From Narthecium ossifragum (taxonomy: Eukaryota; Streptophyta; Magnoliopsida; Dioscoreales; Nartheciaceae), in assembly GCA_963920575.1 (NCBI GenBank), contig OY986969.1, positions 6,148,001-6,212,000 of the forward strand: DNA of 64,000 bases, given 5' to 3'. Positions 39,131 to 51,023 of the stretch are shown here, one piece after another. The notes under the pieces are model-generated. The model was not told where the DNA came from and ran no database searches. It saw only the letters and a list, made by a program, of their open reading frames with translations. Numbering within the stretch: the first letter of the stretch is position 1; each line of letters starts with the position of its first letter. Position numbers and translations under genes: made by a program.

Positions 39131-42100
39131 ATGGAGGTGGTGGCACGAGCGCCGGGGAAGGTGATTCTGGCGGGGGAGCACGCGGTGGTGCACGGGGCGG
39201 CCGCCGTTGCAGCCGCCATCGGCCTCTACACCCACGTCTCCTGCCTCCGCCGGCCACTTGGTGGGTACCCATTTGTTTCTCTCTCTCTCTCTCTTTTTTT
39301 TTCTTTTTTTTTTTCTTCCCATTTCTGGTTTATTTGATCAAAATGACACCTTTGGAGTGGACTTTAAGGTGTTTCTAAAAATGGGTTTTTTAAGTGGCAC
39401 TTAGCTTGATGGTTTTTGGATTTTGTGGCATAGTTGTTGTATTAATGGGTTTGGCGTGCAGTTGGATATCTTTGGCAAATGCAAATGTGGGTTTTTGGAG
39501 AGGAAAATGTAAGGATGGAGTGATTCGTGCTGCTGACTCCATCAGAGTCTGTGTATCGCTTGGTTTTCATGAGATTTTTCACTTAGCTTTTCATATTTGG
39601 TTTAGTTCTCTTTTATTTAGATTTTGGCTCTTGTAGGTGAGACTTTCTCGAGTTGTTACTGGAGTGTGATTTCGCCTTTTGACTCTTCTTGGATGCTTCC
39701 TCTAATTGCTTATGGATCCGAGTTAGTTGGTTGGTAAACCACATTGTTTCTCTTTGCTTATACGTTATTACTGGGTATTTTTAATCTATTTTGTGGTTGC
39801 AAAAGATCGATTTTTATCATTCACATCACTAGAATTACCATATCCATTCTCTTTCTTTTTCCTGCTTTTTCCCCCCAAGTCGTTCTAGATTGTCGCTTAT
39901 GACCATACGAATGCTTACAAGAAAGTTAGCCAACGCTACCTAATACCACTAGAATATGCTCTATCCTGGATGCAGTTTACACATGTATGTTAATTACATT
40001 AATTTGAGAGAACCGTGATAGTTGTTGGCCTCTTCTCTAACCATATCTGTTTCATTCCTGCTTCTTTGCTTTTTAGATCTTGGAGTAAGATGAAGATTGA
40101 ACTTTTTCTTGGTTCTAGTCTTGAAGAGTTTCACGATTAGTTTGGTTAATTCATGTGTTTTGTCATTATGTTATTTCCAATCCTGGAATGTCATGATGAT
40201 TAAACTGCTGTGGGTAGTAACTAGCCTACCTTAATTTTAATAACACTCTGCTAGGCTTTCTTCTCTGGCATAATTCTTCTTGTTTTCAGAAGCTCTTGGG
40301 AATCCTAGTCAAACTTTTATTCAGCTTTGCTTCCCTGCCCGTTGGTATACTTATAAAAATTTTGAGCTCCTTAAATTCTTTAAACTTTCGAAAGGAAGTA
40401 TCAATCAATACTAAGCAGCATACAATATTCTTCCAGAGAATGATAATGATTTGATAGAACTTGAGCTCAAGGATACGGGCTTGTTGTTCTCTTGGCCATT
40501 GCAAAGAGTGGAAGAAGCTTTGAATGATATCTGTCCTCCTACACCATCGTCCCCGCGGTCTTTCTCACAAGAACAGATAGAAGCGATCACCAGCCTAGTT
40601 GAGGAGCATAATGTTCCCGAAGCCAAAATTGGGATCTGTTCTGGAGTTGCTGCCTTCCTTTATTTATACACATCAATTCAAGGGTATTTAAAAAGTTTGG
40701 AAATAATCTCTGAGCCGCTTCTTTTGTTTTTTTCATTATGTAATATTGATATTGTGACTCCCATCTCTTCAGCATTAAGCCAGGAAAAGTGACAGTCACA
40801 TCCGAACTTCCACTGGGCGCAGGTTTGGGTTCGTCTGCATCATTTTCTGTTTCACTTGCAGCAGCTTTTCTTGCTCTTTCTGGCACTATTTGCCTAGACA
40901 GTAAGCAAGAGGGCTCGTTGCGGTTACGAGAGAATGAACTTGAGCTGGTGAACAAGTGGGCGTTTGAAGGCGAAAAGATAATTCATGGGAAACCCTCTGG
41001 CATTGATAATACTGTGAGCACATTTGGTAAGTGACATTCATAGCACTTTAGAACTGATTAGTTTTCTGCTTCTGTTTATAAGCTTCCTCCATGCTCTGAT
41101 TTATATGTCGTAGGAACAGAGAAGAAACTTCTTGCCTTTGACCACCAACTTTTGAAACCTTTCGGCCCAAATACCTGTCTGTAGCATAACTTTGGAGTTA
41201 TCACAATCATTAGTATATTTTTATCTATCCATAACTTCCTCTGTAGTTAGTTATAGACTTTGTGATAAACAGAAACAATATATTCTTGTTTGCTCCCCTG
41301 CCATATGTTGGAAATAATGATATATAGCGGCATGGATTGCCATCCCGGTGGNNNNNNNNNNNNNNNNNNNNNNNNNNNNNNNNNNNNNNNNNNNNNNNNN
41401 NNNNNNNNNNNNNNNNNNNNNNNNNNNNNNNNNNNNNNNNNNNNNNNNNNNNNNNNNNNNNNNNNNNNNNNNNNNNNNNNNNNNNNNNNNNNNNNNNNNN
41501 NNNNNNNNNNNNNNNNNNNNNNNNNNNNNNNNNNNNNNNNNNNNNNNNNNNTTAATTCCACTTGCTGAAACAGGGAGCATGATAATGTTCAAGTCGGGTG
41601 AGGTAACTCGCATCAAATCAAGAATGCCACTTAAAATGCTCATCACTAATACAAAAGTGGGGAGGAATACAAAGGCACTAGTTGCCGGTGTATCTGAAAG
41701 AGCCTCTAGGTATCCAGATGCTATGGCTGCAGTGTTTAATGCAGTTGATTCTCTTAGCAAGGAGGTCACAAGACTTATTGAGTCTCCCACTCCTGAAGAT
41801 GTATCCACCACCACCACAAGGGAGGAGAAGTTAGGAGAACTGATGGAAATGAACCAAGGTCTACTCCAGTGTATGGGAGTCAGCCATGCTTCCATAGAGA
41901 CTGTGCTTGGAACAACGCTGAGATATAAATTAACTTCTAAGTTGACAGGAGCAGGTGGTGGAGGCTGTGTTTTGACTTTGGTACCGACGCGTATCCTTAC
42001 TTTACTGTTTTCGCTTTTTGAATGTGATCTCCTATTTCTTTGTGTTTAGTTTCTTGATTTTAGTTTTATGCTCTTCAAATATGTACTAGATTGTTTATTT

Positions 42101-43903
42101 TAGTTTTAGGCTCTTCAAATATGTACTAGATTATTGATTTTAGTTTTAGGCTCTTCAAATATGTACTATATTATTTTGGCAACCCTAAGCGACATTAACA
42201 AACAAATATGTACTAGTAAACTTTACCCATCTACTTTGGGTTTTGCGGTTAAACCCTTAGATTGAATAGTTAGATTGAACCGCAACTTTTAATTCTTTTT
42301 AGACTTAGACGGCATGGACTCTCCAATCTGCAATTGATTGCGAAGATTTTATACCCCAGATGGGTGCAGTATCCAGCCAAAGTGTTCAAGATGTAGATTT
42401 TTCAGAATTTGTTTTAGACATAACGATAAGGTATTTGGAGAAAACGCTACATATATGCTGAAAATGTGGACAAAGACAAACCTTCATTTCTGATATCTAG
42501 ATATTCATTTATAATGCAAAATAAACTAATTGGAGACGTATGCCAAGAACAGAAAAATGTATGTAGGAGAGTGTGCCTTACATGTGAATAATAGGAGGGA
42601 CTAGACAACAACAAATAACCATGAGGAGGAGGTTGTTGCGTATGCTGATACACAAACTGCATACTGGCGCGCTGGACTTGAATTAACAATGAGAAGTTAG
42701 ATGCAGAATGGTAAAGTTGATTACTCTGGAAGAGCATGTTAGACAACGCTCGAGGAAGCATAATTAAAAAAAACTGATCACAAGGATGCATCTAAGTAGC
42801 TGATATGTCAAGGTGATCGAAAGTGCAAATCTCATGGTGAGCCTACTTTGTAAACGAGTTGAGGTGGCTCAATTCTGAGTGACTTGCCCAGCTCCTCGGC
42901 TTCCTCTTTACCTTTGACATTGTATTTTTCCTTTTTTCCTTTTGGTTAACCAGCCCCTGGGCTCAACTAATCAAAAAAAAAAAAAACGAGTTGAGGTGGC
43001 TCCGATAGTAGTAACAAAGTAACCGAGATGGAGAATCTTTACTTAAAAGTCGAAATTGCATAATTGAAACTAAGATGGCCATAAAAGTTTTGTAAAAGAA
43101 TACCTTTGGACATCTAGTGTTGCCATCAAATTTTAAAGGACAAATTTCAGATACTACCGATGCAATTTTTTGTGTTCACATCACTTGAGACCTCTGAAGG
43201 ACCAAAGAACTGAAAGAGATGCTTTCGCATTTATAGAGCATTTGCTATAAAACTTTGGATTTATCCGGGTGAATGGTGTAGTACAGTAATGCGTAGCAGG
43301 GGTATGTTTTTCAGTAAATATCTATTTGCAATATATGTCTGAAGTAGAACATCCTTGTGGAACTATCAAACAGTCGCAATAATGTTTCTTGCCACAAACC
43401 TCTTCTTGATCCAGCTCAACTCAGAACCTTCTTCTCAAGGGGCTTCATCAGATCCTGAAATAGTTACTGATCATCATTGTTTAATTGTCTTGTTTAAATT
43501 CACATATCGTCTTCGAGCTACAAAGGAAAATGTATGTTTCCTATGATAGATGGCGTGTTGAATATTTTTCGTTCTTCTGTATATTCTTGTCTAAAACTGA
43601 CTACATATGATTACATTGGGTATGAGGAATTTGCTACACTATGCAAAGTAATAAATATGTGCTGATTTTAAAACTGTGAAGCTCGACTCATGCTTTCTTC
43701 TTCATTGTTGTTAATGTCAAAGTTATTCAACTCTTGCATGAGTCATGTTCCTCCTGCCCTCACAATGTCATGGTACCTTAACTTATACATTAGTACTATC
43801 TAATGCGGTAGCAGATAAGGTAGTCTCCGAGCTGGAGTCTTGTGGATTTCAGTGCTTCAAAGCTGAAGTTGGTGGGGGCGGTCTTGAGATATGTTTCCGC
43901 TGA
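39131..43903 (+). CDS. MVK: Mevalonate kinase (intact coding copy)
   Basis: MVK phosphorylates mevalonate to 5-phosphomevalonate with ATP in the cytosolic isoprenoid pathway. Exons, all in phase: 39131-39260 (ARAPGKVILAGEHAVVHG), 40437-40683, 40773-41026 (ELPLGAGLGSSASFSVS, the GHMP ATP-binding motif, and KIIHGKPSGIDNTVSTFG), 41574-41990 (LITNTKVGRNTKALVAGVSE; KLTGAGGGGCVLTLVP, GHMP C-terminal glycine motif) and a last exon to the TGA at 43901-43903 (ELESCGFQCFKAEVGGGG). The last acceptor could be TAG (exon from 43812) or CAG (from 43815); both keep frame. Domain order matches plant MVK throughout. Exon 1 is GC-rich. Upstream lie three partial copies and an LTR in place of the normal leader. 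Intron 3 holds an assembly gap. Confidence 0.95.
41352..41551. other. Assembly gap (200 N)
   Basis: Exactly 200 N in MVK intron 3, ending 22 bases before exon 4; probably a fixed-size placeholder. ORFs spanning it are meaningless. Confidence 0.98.
42871..42985 (+). mobile_element. Short poly(A) retroposon (truncated LINE or SINE) in MVK intron 4
   Basis: 115 bp ending in about 14 A, flanked by a perfect 17-bp TSD ACGAGTTGAGGTGGCTC (42854-42870 and 42986-43002). The 3' part (AACCAGCCCCTGGGCTCAAC) resembles the 3' end of the LINE at 55251, suggesting a heavily 5'-truncated LINE. Confidence 0.88.
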
Positions 43904-44677
43904 TGTTCCGATATGTATCAGCTGATTTTCCTTCTTTGTGGTTGCTGGGACATCTTCACGGTAATAAAACTCAGCAGGGGAAGTTATTTGTATTCAGGTG
44001 TACACTTAATGTAGAGAAGACAATAATTTATGCTCTTCTCTTGCTAGAGAAGTTTATTTCGCCTGCAAATCTTGCAGTTTTGCCGGAAATTTCAAGAAGA
44101 TCTGACCTTATAAATTTGTTTTTCTGAATTTGATTTTTCGTCAGCAGATTGAGAAAGTATCTAAATCACTAACTTTCTAGTGAAGTCCCTAATTGAACTC
44201 GTCTAGACTTGTGCATTATCTCTATAATCTTATCCAAGTTTTGTTCCATGAAAGTTTGCTGTGACATCTCATTAAGGTGCAAATCAAGGAATACTGTGCC
44301 GATCTATGTTGACGCTGGTCACGGATTTTTGTGTCAGTGTCATGGAATTCTTCTGAGCTTATTGTTGCTAATTCAAGCATCATGTCAGTAATGTTGTGGC
44401 ACCATACATATCAGACTATATATGCTGGTATATGTTGATCGGCAAGGTAATCAGATGCAAAGTACTGTCAACCTAGAATTTTGGACGTTTAAATTTTTGT
44501 AAGGAAGGTGCCTGAGAGATTAGCAACTCCAACAGTCCTTGCCGGGTTGGTGAAGATTCGGTACTATATTTGGGGGTTAAGACTAAATTTGGATGTTAAT
44601 ATTTTGTAGCAGCAACTCGGTGGTGCTTCATGAACTTTGATGAATCATTTTATTTTATAGGATAGGGATGTATAACT
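43904..44677 (+). other. MVK 3' flank
   Basis: Probable 3' UTR followed by AT-rich intergenic DNA up to the CACTA element. No other gene recognised. Confidence 0.5.
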
Positions 44678-45329
44678 CTCTACAAGAAAAAACACATGTA
44701 GTGATCAAATATTTGCGACCACATCAAACTAGTCATAATATATATAGCAATAGTCACCAAAAAAGATTTGGTAGCTATAAAATATAAAAAAGTCATTTAT
44801 TAGCGACCAATATGTGTGGTCGGAAATAGTAGTCGTAAAACCTAAACTTTCAGCTTATTTGCGATCATATATGTGGTCGCTTGACTGATATATAATAATA
44901 GCGACGAGTTATTTGGTCGCAAAAGCTGATTTATCAATGTATAATTTTTGTGAATAGAATTTGCGACCACAGCTTGGTCGCAATAACATCCGATTTATGT
45001 CATTTTATAATATTAAATTTTCTAGGCGGTTTTTTGCAAATACAGGGAATAGAAAACACCCTAATCCCTTAACCCCTAATCCCGATCGTCTCCTCCCGAG
45101 AGGTCGCCGTCGCCGTCGCGCCCGACGAGTGGTCGCCACCGTCGCCGTGGTCGGATCTCCGTTGCTCGACGAGTGGTCGCCACCGTCTCATCCTCCTCTC
45201 CTATTCCGCGGGGTCCTCCTTCCACGGCGAACCCGACCTTCGCTCGCTACCCACCTCCTATCTCCGTCGTCATCGCCGCCCGTCGTCATCGCCGCGCGAC
45301 CGTCGCCGAGCCTATCATCCTCGTCGGTG

Positions 45330-45376
<47 letters not shown>

Positions 45377-48177
45377 TCCCCCCTTCGTCTTCTCCAGCGA
45401 GCCCGACGGTGGTCGCTATCGGCTTCGCCCTTGGCCGCAGATTCCTTCTGCCTTCCTTGAGGTGCTCTCGCCACCGGCTGCTCTTGGCCGCAGATTCCTT
45501 CTGCCTTCCTTGCGGCGCTCTCGCCACCGGCTTCGCTCGCGCCACCGGCTGCTCTTGGCACAGGTTCCTTCTGGCTTCCTTGCGGCACTCTCGCCACCGG
45601 CTTCCTTCTAGTGCTCTTGCCGGTGATTGTCCTATCTATTTTCCTTTCCTAGTTATATCTTCTATAGATGCTATGGTATTGAACTAGTTTTGTTCTTAGT
45701 TAAATTTTCTTTTTCCTACATCTTTCATTGATTCTTTTCATGTGGTGTGCCGAGCAATCAAAACAGAGGCCATTGATCTATTTAATGCATTTTCTTTGAA
45801 TTTACAGTATTTTGTTGATACTTTGGCATGACTTTGTATCTATTTCATGCATCTTCCTGAATTTTTCCTACATCTTGAGGATGATTTGATTTAATTCTTT
45901 CGATTTCATCAGGACTGCTCTGTTTTTTTCTCATAAGAACGTGACTTTGTGCAGCATTAATACTTCTCGTGATGTAAAATTGTACTTTTTGTTAAGTTTA
46001 TGTCTTGATTCAATTCCATTTATATGTGGGGTTGTCCATTGTTTTTCGATTTCTGTTTAGACCTTTACCTTGTCTCCTTGTCTTGTTAGTGGAGTTAGAT
46101 TTCATGTTTTAATAGGCTTGCTAGTAGGGTTCCTCGCGATAGTCAGGAAACTTTCATGTGTCATTCTCTATTTGTAGTTTCTCTAAAGGTTGAAAGTTTG
46201 AGCATATCAGTTATGGTCCTTTCTAATTGTCATAAGAAAACAACTTATGTGTATAGCCTTTTCGAACCCCATTTCATGGATCTGGTTGCTGTTACTGTCC
46301 ATTAGTGTTGTTGGGTTATCTCAAGCCTAAGGCTAACAGATGATAATGTTCAGGAGAATTTCACAGGATTTTTCTGCTTCGTTTGAGCATATATCAGTCA
46401 AATCTAAGTTTTAGATATCTCAACCTCTCCACTTTCTTCTGAATGTGGCTGACCTCTCTTTTCACTAAGCAAGCTGTTCTATTGTCTATAATTCCTTTGA
46501 CCAGCACCACCAGCTCGATGAGATTTGGCTGGTTGTAAAAGCCTGTTCGTTTCCTTGATAGTCTCATTGACTGAGTATTGCTCTTCATGACTAGCCCTTA
46601 TACATTGATTTTGATTTTGGGAGTTCGGAAAGAGCAGGGGACATTGTTTCAAGAGAATCTAGATGAATTCCTGGGTAGATTCAGAGATGGACCTGCGTAT
46701 TCTGCTTGAATTCCTATTGTCTTTTGTGGACAGGTTGACCAGTTTAATTATTAAGCACCTAATTTCTCTTTTTTTCTGCATATTAATGTTCAAGGCTGCA
46801 CTGCATAAATACTGCTATTACAGCTGAGCTTAAGAAGGTGTTCCGTAAGCATTTTATGTTAATTGACAATCTTGACACTGAATCTGTTTAATAGAGGTTC
46901 TTCCCGAATATCTAAGGGTTATCCCTTCTTCAATCTCTGTGGAAGACTATACTGGTCCTTTTTTATTCTATTATGATTCCAGATAGCTCGAAGCTTTTAA
47001 TGTGTTATATTGGCATATTGTCATGATGTAAGAAACATATGATAATTCTTTATTGGGTGCTTGGTTTAATCCGCATGGCAGTTGTGATGTTAACATGGCC
47101 TCCAAGGTCTCCATTGTGCTTTACACTTTACACGTATAAACTCGTCTTATCTTAGAAGAGGAAGTGTTTAGCGAGGTCTTGGGGAGGTCGGGGATGTGAA
47201 ATTCAGCGATGCATATTCCAAAATGTTCCAAAGACACAGCTCAAATCACCATGTTAACACAAGAAGTGGAAAATTATAAATTGATGATGGAGGAGTCCCA
47301 AGGGAAGTATGAATCAATGTTGGAGGAGTCGAAGGCGAAATACGAGACAATGTTGAAGGAGTCAAAGGAAGAAATCAAAGCAGAGCTTTCAAGCCTTAAG
47401 TCTAAGCTTGCAACGGTCATGGCTTTTATTAATACTGTGCCTAAGCAAAGTTAGAAGACAACTAATTGCAACTATAATTTGATATAATGATTTTCTTTTT
47501 CTTTATATTTTGTTAAAATTACTTTAGATATGAATTTGAATTGCAATGTAAGCTCAGATTCGAATTAATATGAAGTTTTAATATTCTAAATTGGGTCTTT
47601 AATAGTGTGGTTGATTTGAGCAGGTTTATAGTGATCCAAATGGATTGGTTCCTATAAGTAGTTTTGTAGCGACCACATTTTTTGTTAGAAAAAGGCTTTT
47701 AGCGACCATTGTTTTGGTCGCTATTGTATTACGTAAACCTTCGGAATCAAAGTAGCGACCACACATATGGTCGCTATTCAACTCATTTGATTTTTTTGCG
47801 ACCAACATATGGTCGCAATTGATCATGCTGTGACCTTCGGAATCAAAGTAGCGACGACCAGACTTATGGTCGTTATTGAACTATTTATTGCAACCAAATT
47901 AGAGTGGTCGCTATGAGTTGGTACCTTTAGCGACCAACATGTTGGAGTTTAATGCGACCAAAAAGAAGACCAATTGCGACTAAAGTTGGTCGCTGATACT
48001 TAACCTTTTGCGACCAACGTGACTTGGTCGGAAAGTACTAGTTGTGACCACTTATTTTTGACCACTCGGCGACCAAACGAAAATGGTCGCGAAAGGCCAT
48101 TTCGGGGCTTTAGCGACCATATTGTGCACTTTTGGCGACCACTATAGTGGTCGCTAAAAGTCTTTTTTCTTGTAGTG
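44678..48177. mobile_element. Non-autonomous CACTA (En/Spm-like) element, 3.5 kb
   Basis: The left end CTCTACAAGAAAAAA (degenerate CACTA) pairs with the right end TTTTTTCTTGTAGTG. The 3-bp TSD ACT lies at 44675-44677 and 48178-48180. Subterminal regions (44700-44990 and 47660-48165) are packed with GCGACCA / TGGTCGC motifs in both orientations, typical binding repeats of CACTA elements. The interior has a GC-rich block with (CT)n (45040-45610), a long AT-rich stretch, and one coiled-coil ORF. No TPase (tnp2-like) domain was seen, so mobility would need help from elsewhere. Confidence 0.88.
47209..47454 (+). CDS. Coiled-coil ORF in the CACTA element
   Basis: 81 codons; the central part is a charged heptad-like repeat (KLMMEESQGKYESMLEESKA, then AKYETMLKESKE) ending LATVMAFINTVPKQS. 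Similar coiled-coil tails occur in the second protein (TnpA/Transposase_24 type) of plant CACTA elements, so this is probably its last exon; earlier exons were not found. That match is recalled family knowledge, not searched. Confidence 0.5.
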   Translation: MHIPKCSKDTAQITMLTQEVENYKLMMEESQGKYESMLEESKAKYETMLKESKEEIKAELSSLKSKLATVMAFINTVPKQS

Positions 48178-48479
48178 ACTTATATATTGTATTAAGAATA
48201 ACTTTTAGGGTTTTTTTTTTGCATATAGTGACCTATATTTTAAGGATATTGCATAAACCTACATCTCTTTTTAAAATTTGTAGAAACCTACCTCCTCATG
48301 GAATTAATTTGTAAAATCCTACGTGTCATCAATTGCCATCAGCACATGTTAACTTTCACCCCCTAATCATGGTTAACTCAACCTAACTTGACATGGAAAT
48401 GACCAAAATGATGTTACCATACATAAGTGGACTCAAGTGACAATATAGCTATCGAATTTTAAACCCGAGATCCGATAAT

Positions 48480-49695
48480 GTAAGATAGTCGACGTAACCC
48501 TAAATCCCATCACCGTCAAGTAAAACCTAATTCAAAGCAACCCTCGACGGTGACGCACTCCAGACAACACACGGCAGCAGGGAACAAAACAGAGCAGATG
48601 CAAACATGGGAGGGGAAGAACACCACCGGAGCTACAGACACAGAACTGATGCATAAATCCTAAGCTAACAACATCGTAGTCCATCGAACCAGAGTAAGGG
48701 GAGAGATCTCATCAAGAAAAACCACCAGTAATCCATAACGGCAGCAAGGAGAAGGTGAAGAACATCCACAGAGGACCCACAAGATCAACAGAGCATCAAG
48801 CTAACACTAGAGGGGTCAAGGAGATCCAAGAGGAGAAGAAATCTCATCACAGCCCAACTACAACCCGCAAACCCAAACTAACACTAGGAGACTCAAGGGA
48901 AAAATCGCGAAAATGAACAGGAGGACCTCTAGTATCCGGCCAACCAAGAACAGAGGAGAAGAAAATCCACAGAAAACCATCAATCAAAACCAAAAACCAC
49001 ATAAGCAAGCAAGAAATCTCATCGGAAGTCCATTGGCATCCAAAGATCTAAGAAACCGCATCAAAGAAGAGAGAAGAAACATCAACACGCAGTCATGAGA
49101 TCAACAGACTCCAAGATATCATGCGTCAAAGCCCGTCCTAAAATCCTAATCAAAGATTAGAGTAGAGTTCCCTACCTCTGGCGTCGAGATCTTCTCCTAT
49201 TTTCCCCTTTTCCGGCGGCAGTTGTCGTCGTCAACCTCTCCGTCTCTGCCGCAGTCGCCCCGCCGCGGTCGCCAAGTTCGCCTCTCCTCTCCGGTCACGG
49301 TGGCGTCCGCCGTCGTCGTCTCTCTCCCTCTCCCTCTCTATCGCGGTTGAAACCCTCACGGAGGAAAGGAAAGGAAAAGGGCTCTTATTATTGAACGGCT
49401 CAAGATTAGATCTTGGCCATCTGATCAACCGAATCTGATCCTAGCCGCTCAGATCTCGATCCTTACGATCGAACCCAGATCCTCCGAGCTATGGTACTCC
49501 TAATAGTCTAGTTAAGCACATACATCATTACAAGGCCGTGTGTGCGCTACGCGTGTGTGAAACCAACTCCGCCTAGGGTAATTTACCAAATTACCCCCGG
49601 AGCCGTAACGATCAAAGGAGATTGCGAAGCAAGGCCAACCGAACTAAACCCTCGACCGACACGGTCGGACCGGGTTGGAGGTACGGGTCCTCACA
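48480..49695 (-). mobile_element. LTR fragment, reverse orientation
   Basis: The right end GGAGGTACGGGTCCTCACA (to 49695) is the sense start of the TGTGAGGACCCGTACC subfamily, and 49500-49690 matches the first 200 bases of the LTR at 37863. GATC-rich sequence (49405-49490) lies at the equivalent place. The left limit is uncertain and no TSD was found. Confidence 0.6.
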
Positions 49696-51000
49696 CGCCG
49701 CCCGTCGGATCTACCTCCGGGGAGTGAGAGGCTAACAACGCCCGTCAGATCCACCACCAGAGAGGAGGTGGGAGGGTTCCTGGCCCCGCCGCTCGTCAGA
49801 TCTACCGCCGGGGAGTGAGAGGCTGGCGTGGGTGAAGAAGAACGGAGGAGACAGAGAGGACCATGGTGGGTGGAGAGACGGCGAGCGAGTGAGATCAGGG
49901 GAGAACAGGGTGGAGAGCTGGAGCGGTAACCTTAGGGTTTCGAGGGATCGAAGTGGAGCAAAACCCCGAGCGAAGTCACATATGAAGTGATCGCGACTTC
50001 AAGCGACTCCCGGCCTTTTTGGGCGGAAGTCGTGAGCGAGAAGTCCAAGCCATTTTGGCCTGGGTGCGAAGTGGGGCTGAAGTCAGTTCAGACCCACTTC
50101 GCGCGAACCAAACGACGGAAGTGGCCGGACCCACTTCCGAAAAAGTGACTTCACAGCCACTTCTGATCAACCAAACATGCAAAGAAAACTCCCTCCAATT
50201 CCGTTCCAAATCCATACGGTTTATATGTCCTACCCTTTTCACGTTTAAAATCTAACCCGCACTACCTTTTAAGCATGTAACTTTGAGGATTACTCACTTA
50301 ATTCAATATAGTTATTTGGCACGTAAACAATGTCCAAAGACTCTTACATGCTGATTTGTGGGCAATTGTCTTATGAAAAGGTCATCTATTGATAATAACA
50401 CGACGGATTAACTTAATTCCAAACATGTCTTGTATAGAAAAAGAAAACTACCTTTTAAGGGGCTTTTGATCAAATTGAGTTTGATTGAATGTTTGGCTAT
50501 GTCTGACTATTTTTGTGAACTCTGAACTGGCCAATAAGGATAGATCCTTCACGCTCTGTTCATCATTATCTTGATGGTGGCATCCTTTTCATCTATCTTG
50601 CATCAGGGTATAAAGAATGTTTTGTGTCGACTATCATTAGCTAAGCTGAATGTTATATTTTACCATTGGTGGTTAAGTATATGGGTGTCTCTTATTTCTT
50701 GTGATGTCATGGAGATTATTTTAACCATATAAGTATGTAGTTGCTGAATCATTCCCCTCATTAGTTTAAGGGCAACTAGATACCTAATGGTTGTCCTAAT
50801 CATGCTGTGGAATTAGTAAACTATAGTAAAAAATATAGTGTTGTATTAGTTGTCAATACTCACACAAGCATATTATTATCATGTTATTTGTGAATACTAA
50901 TAACATATTATTATAATCATGTCGTGCAATTCTCTGCTTAACAAACATATTATCATAACCATTTCTATTCAACATTTGTAGTCAACATCTAATGGAGTTT
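49696..51000. other. Unassigned repeat-derived sequence
   Basis: It starts with two or three diverged copies of a GTCGGATCTACC..CCGGGGAGTGAGAGG unit (49700-49830). Around 49970-50180 are repeated GAAGTSRC / CCACTTC and AACCAAAC motifs reminiscent of a DNA transposon end. The remainder is AT-rich with no gene. Confidence 0.35.
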
Positions 51001-51023
51001 GTTTTTATCTAGAGTTGTAGACC

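Noticed and set aside
31376..39260. Four separate mevalonate kinase genes
   Set aside because: Exons 2-5 are present only once, after unit 4; the others are 5' fragments.
41247..42049. ORFs reading through the N block
   Set aside because: The 200 N are an assembly gap; only 41574-41990 is supported as coding.
44961..45611. 216-residue ORF in the CACTA interior
   Set aside because: Arg/Ser/Pro-rich translation of GC-rich leader plus a CT microsatellite; competing frames are equally open. A captured gene fragment is possible but unsupported.
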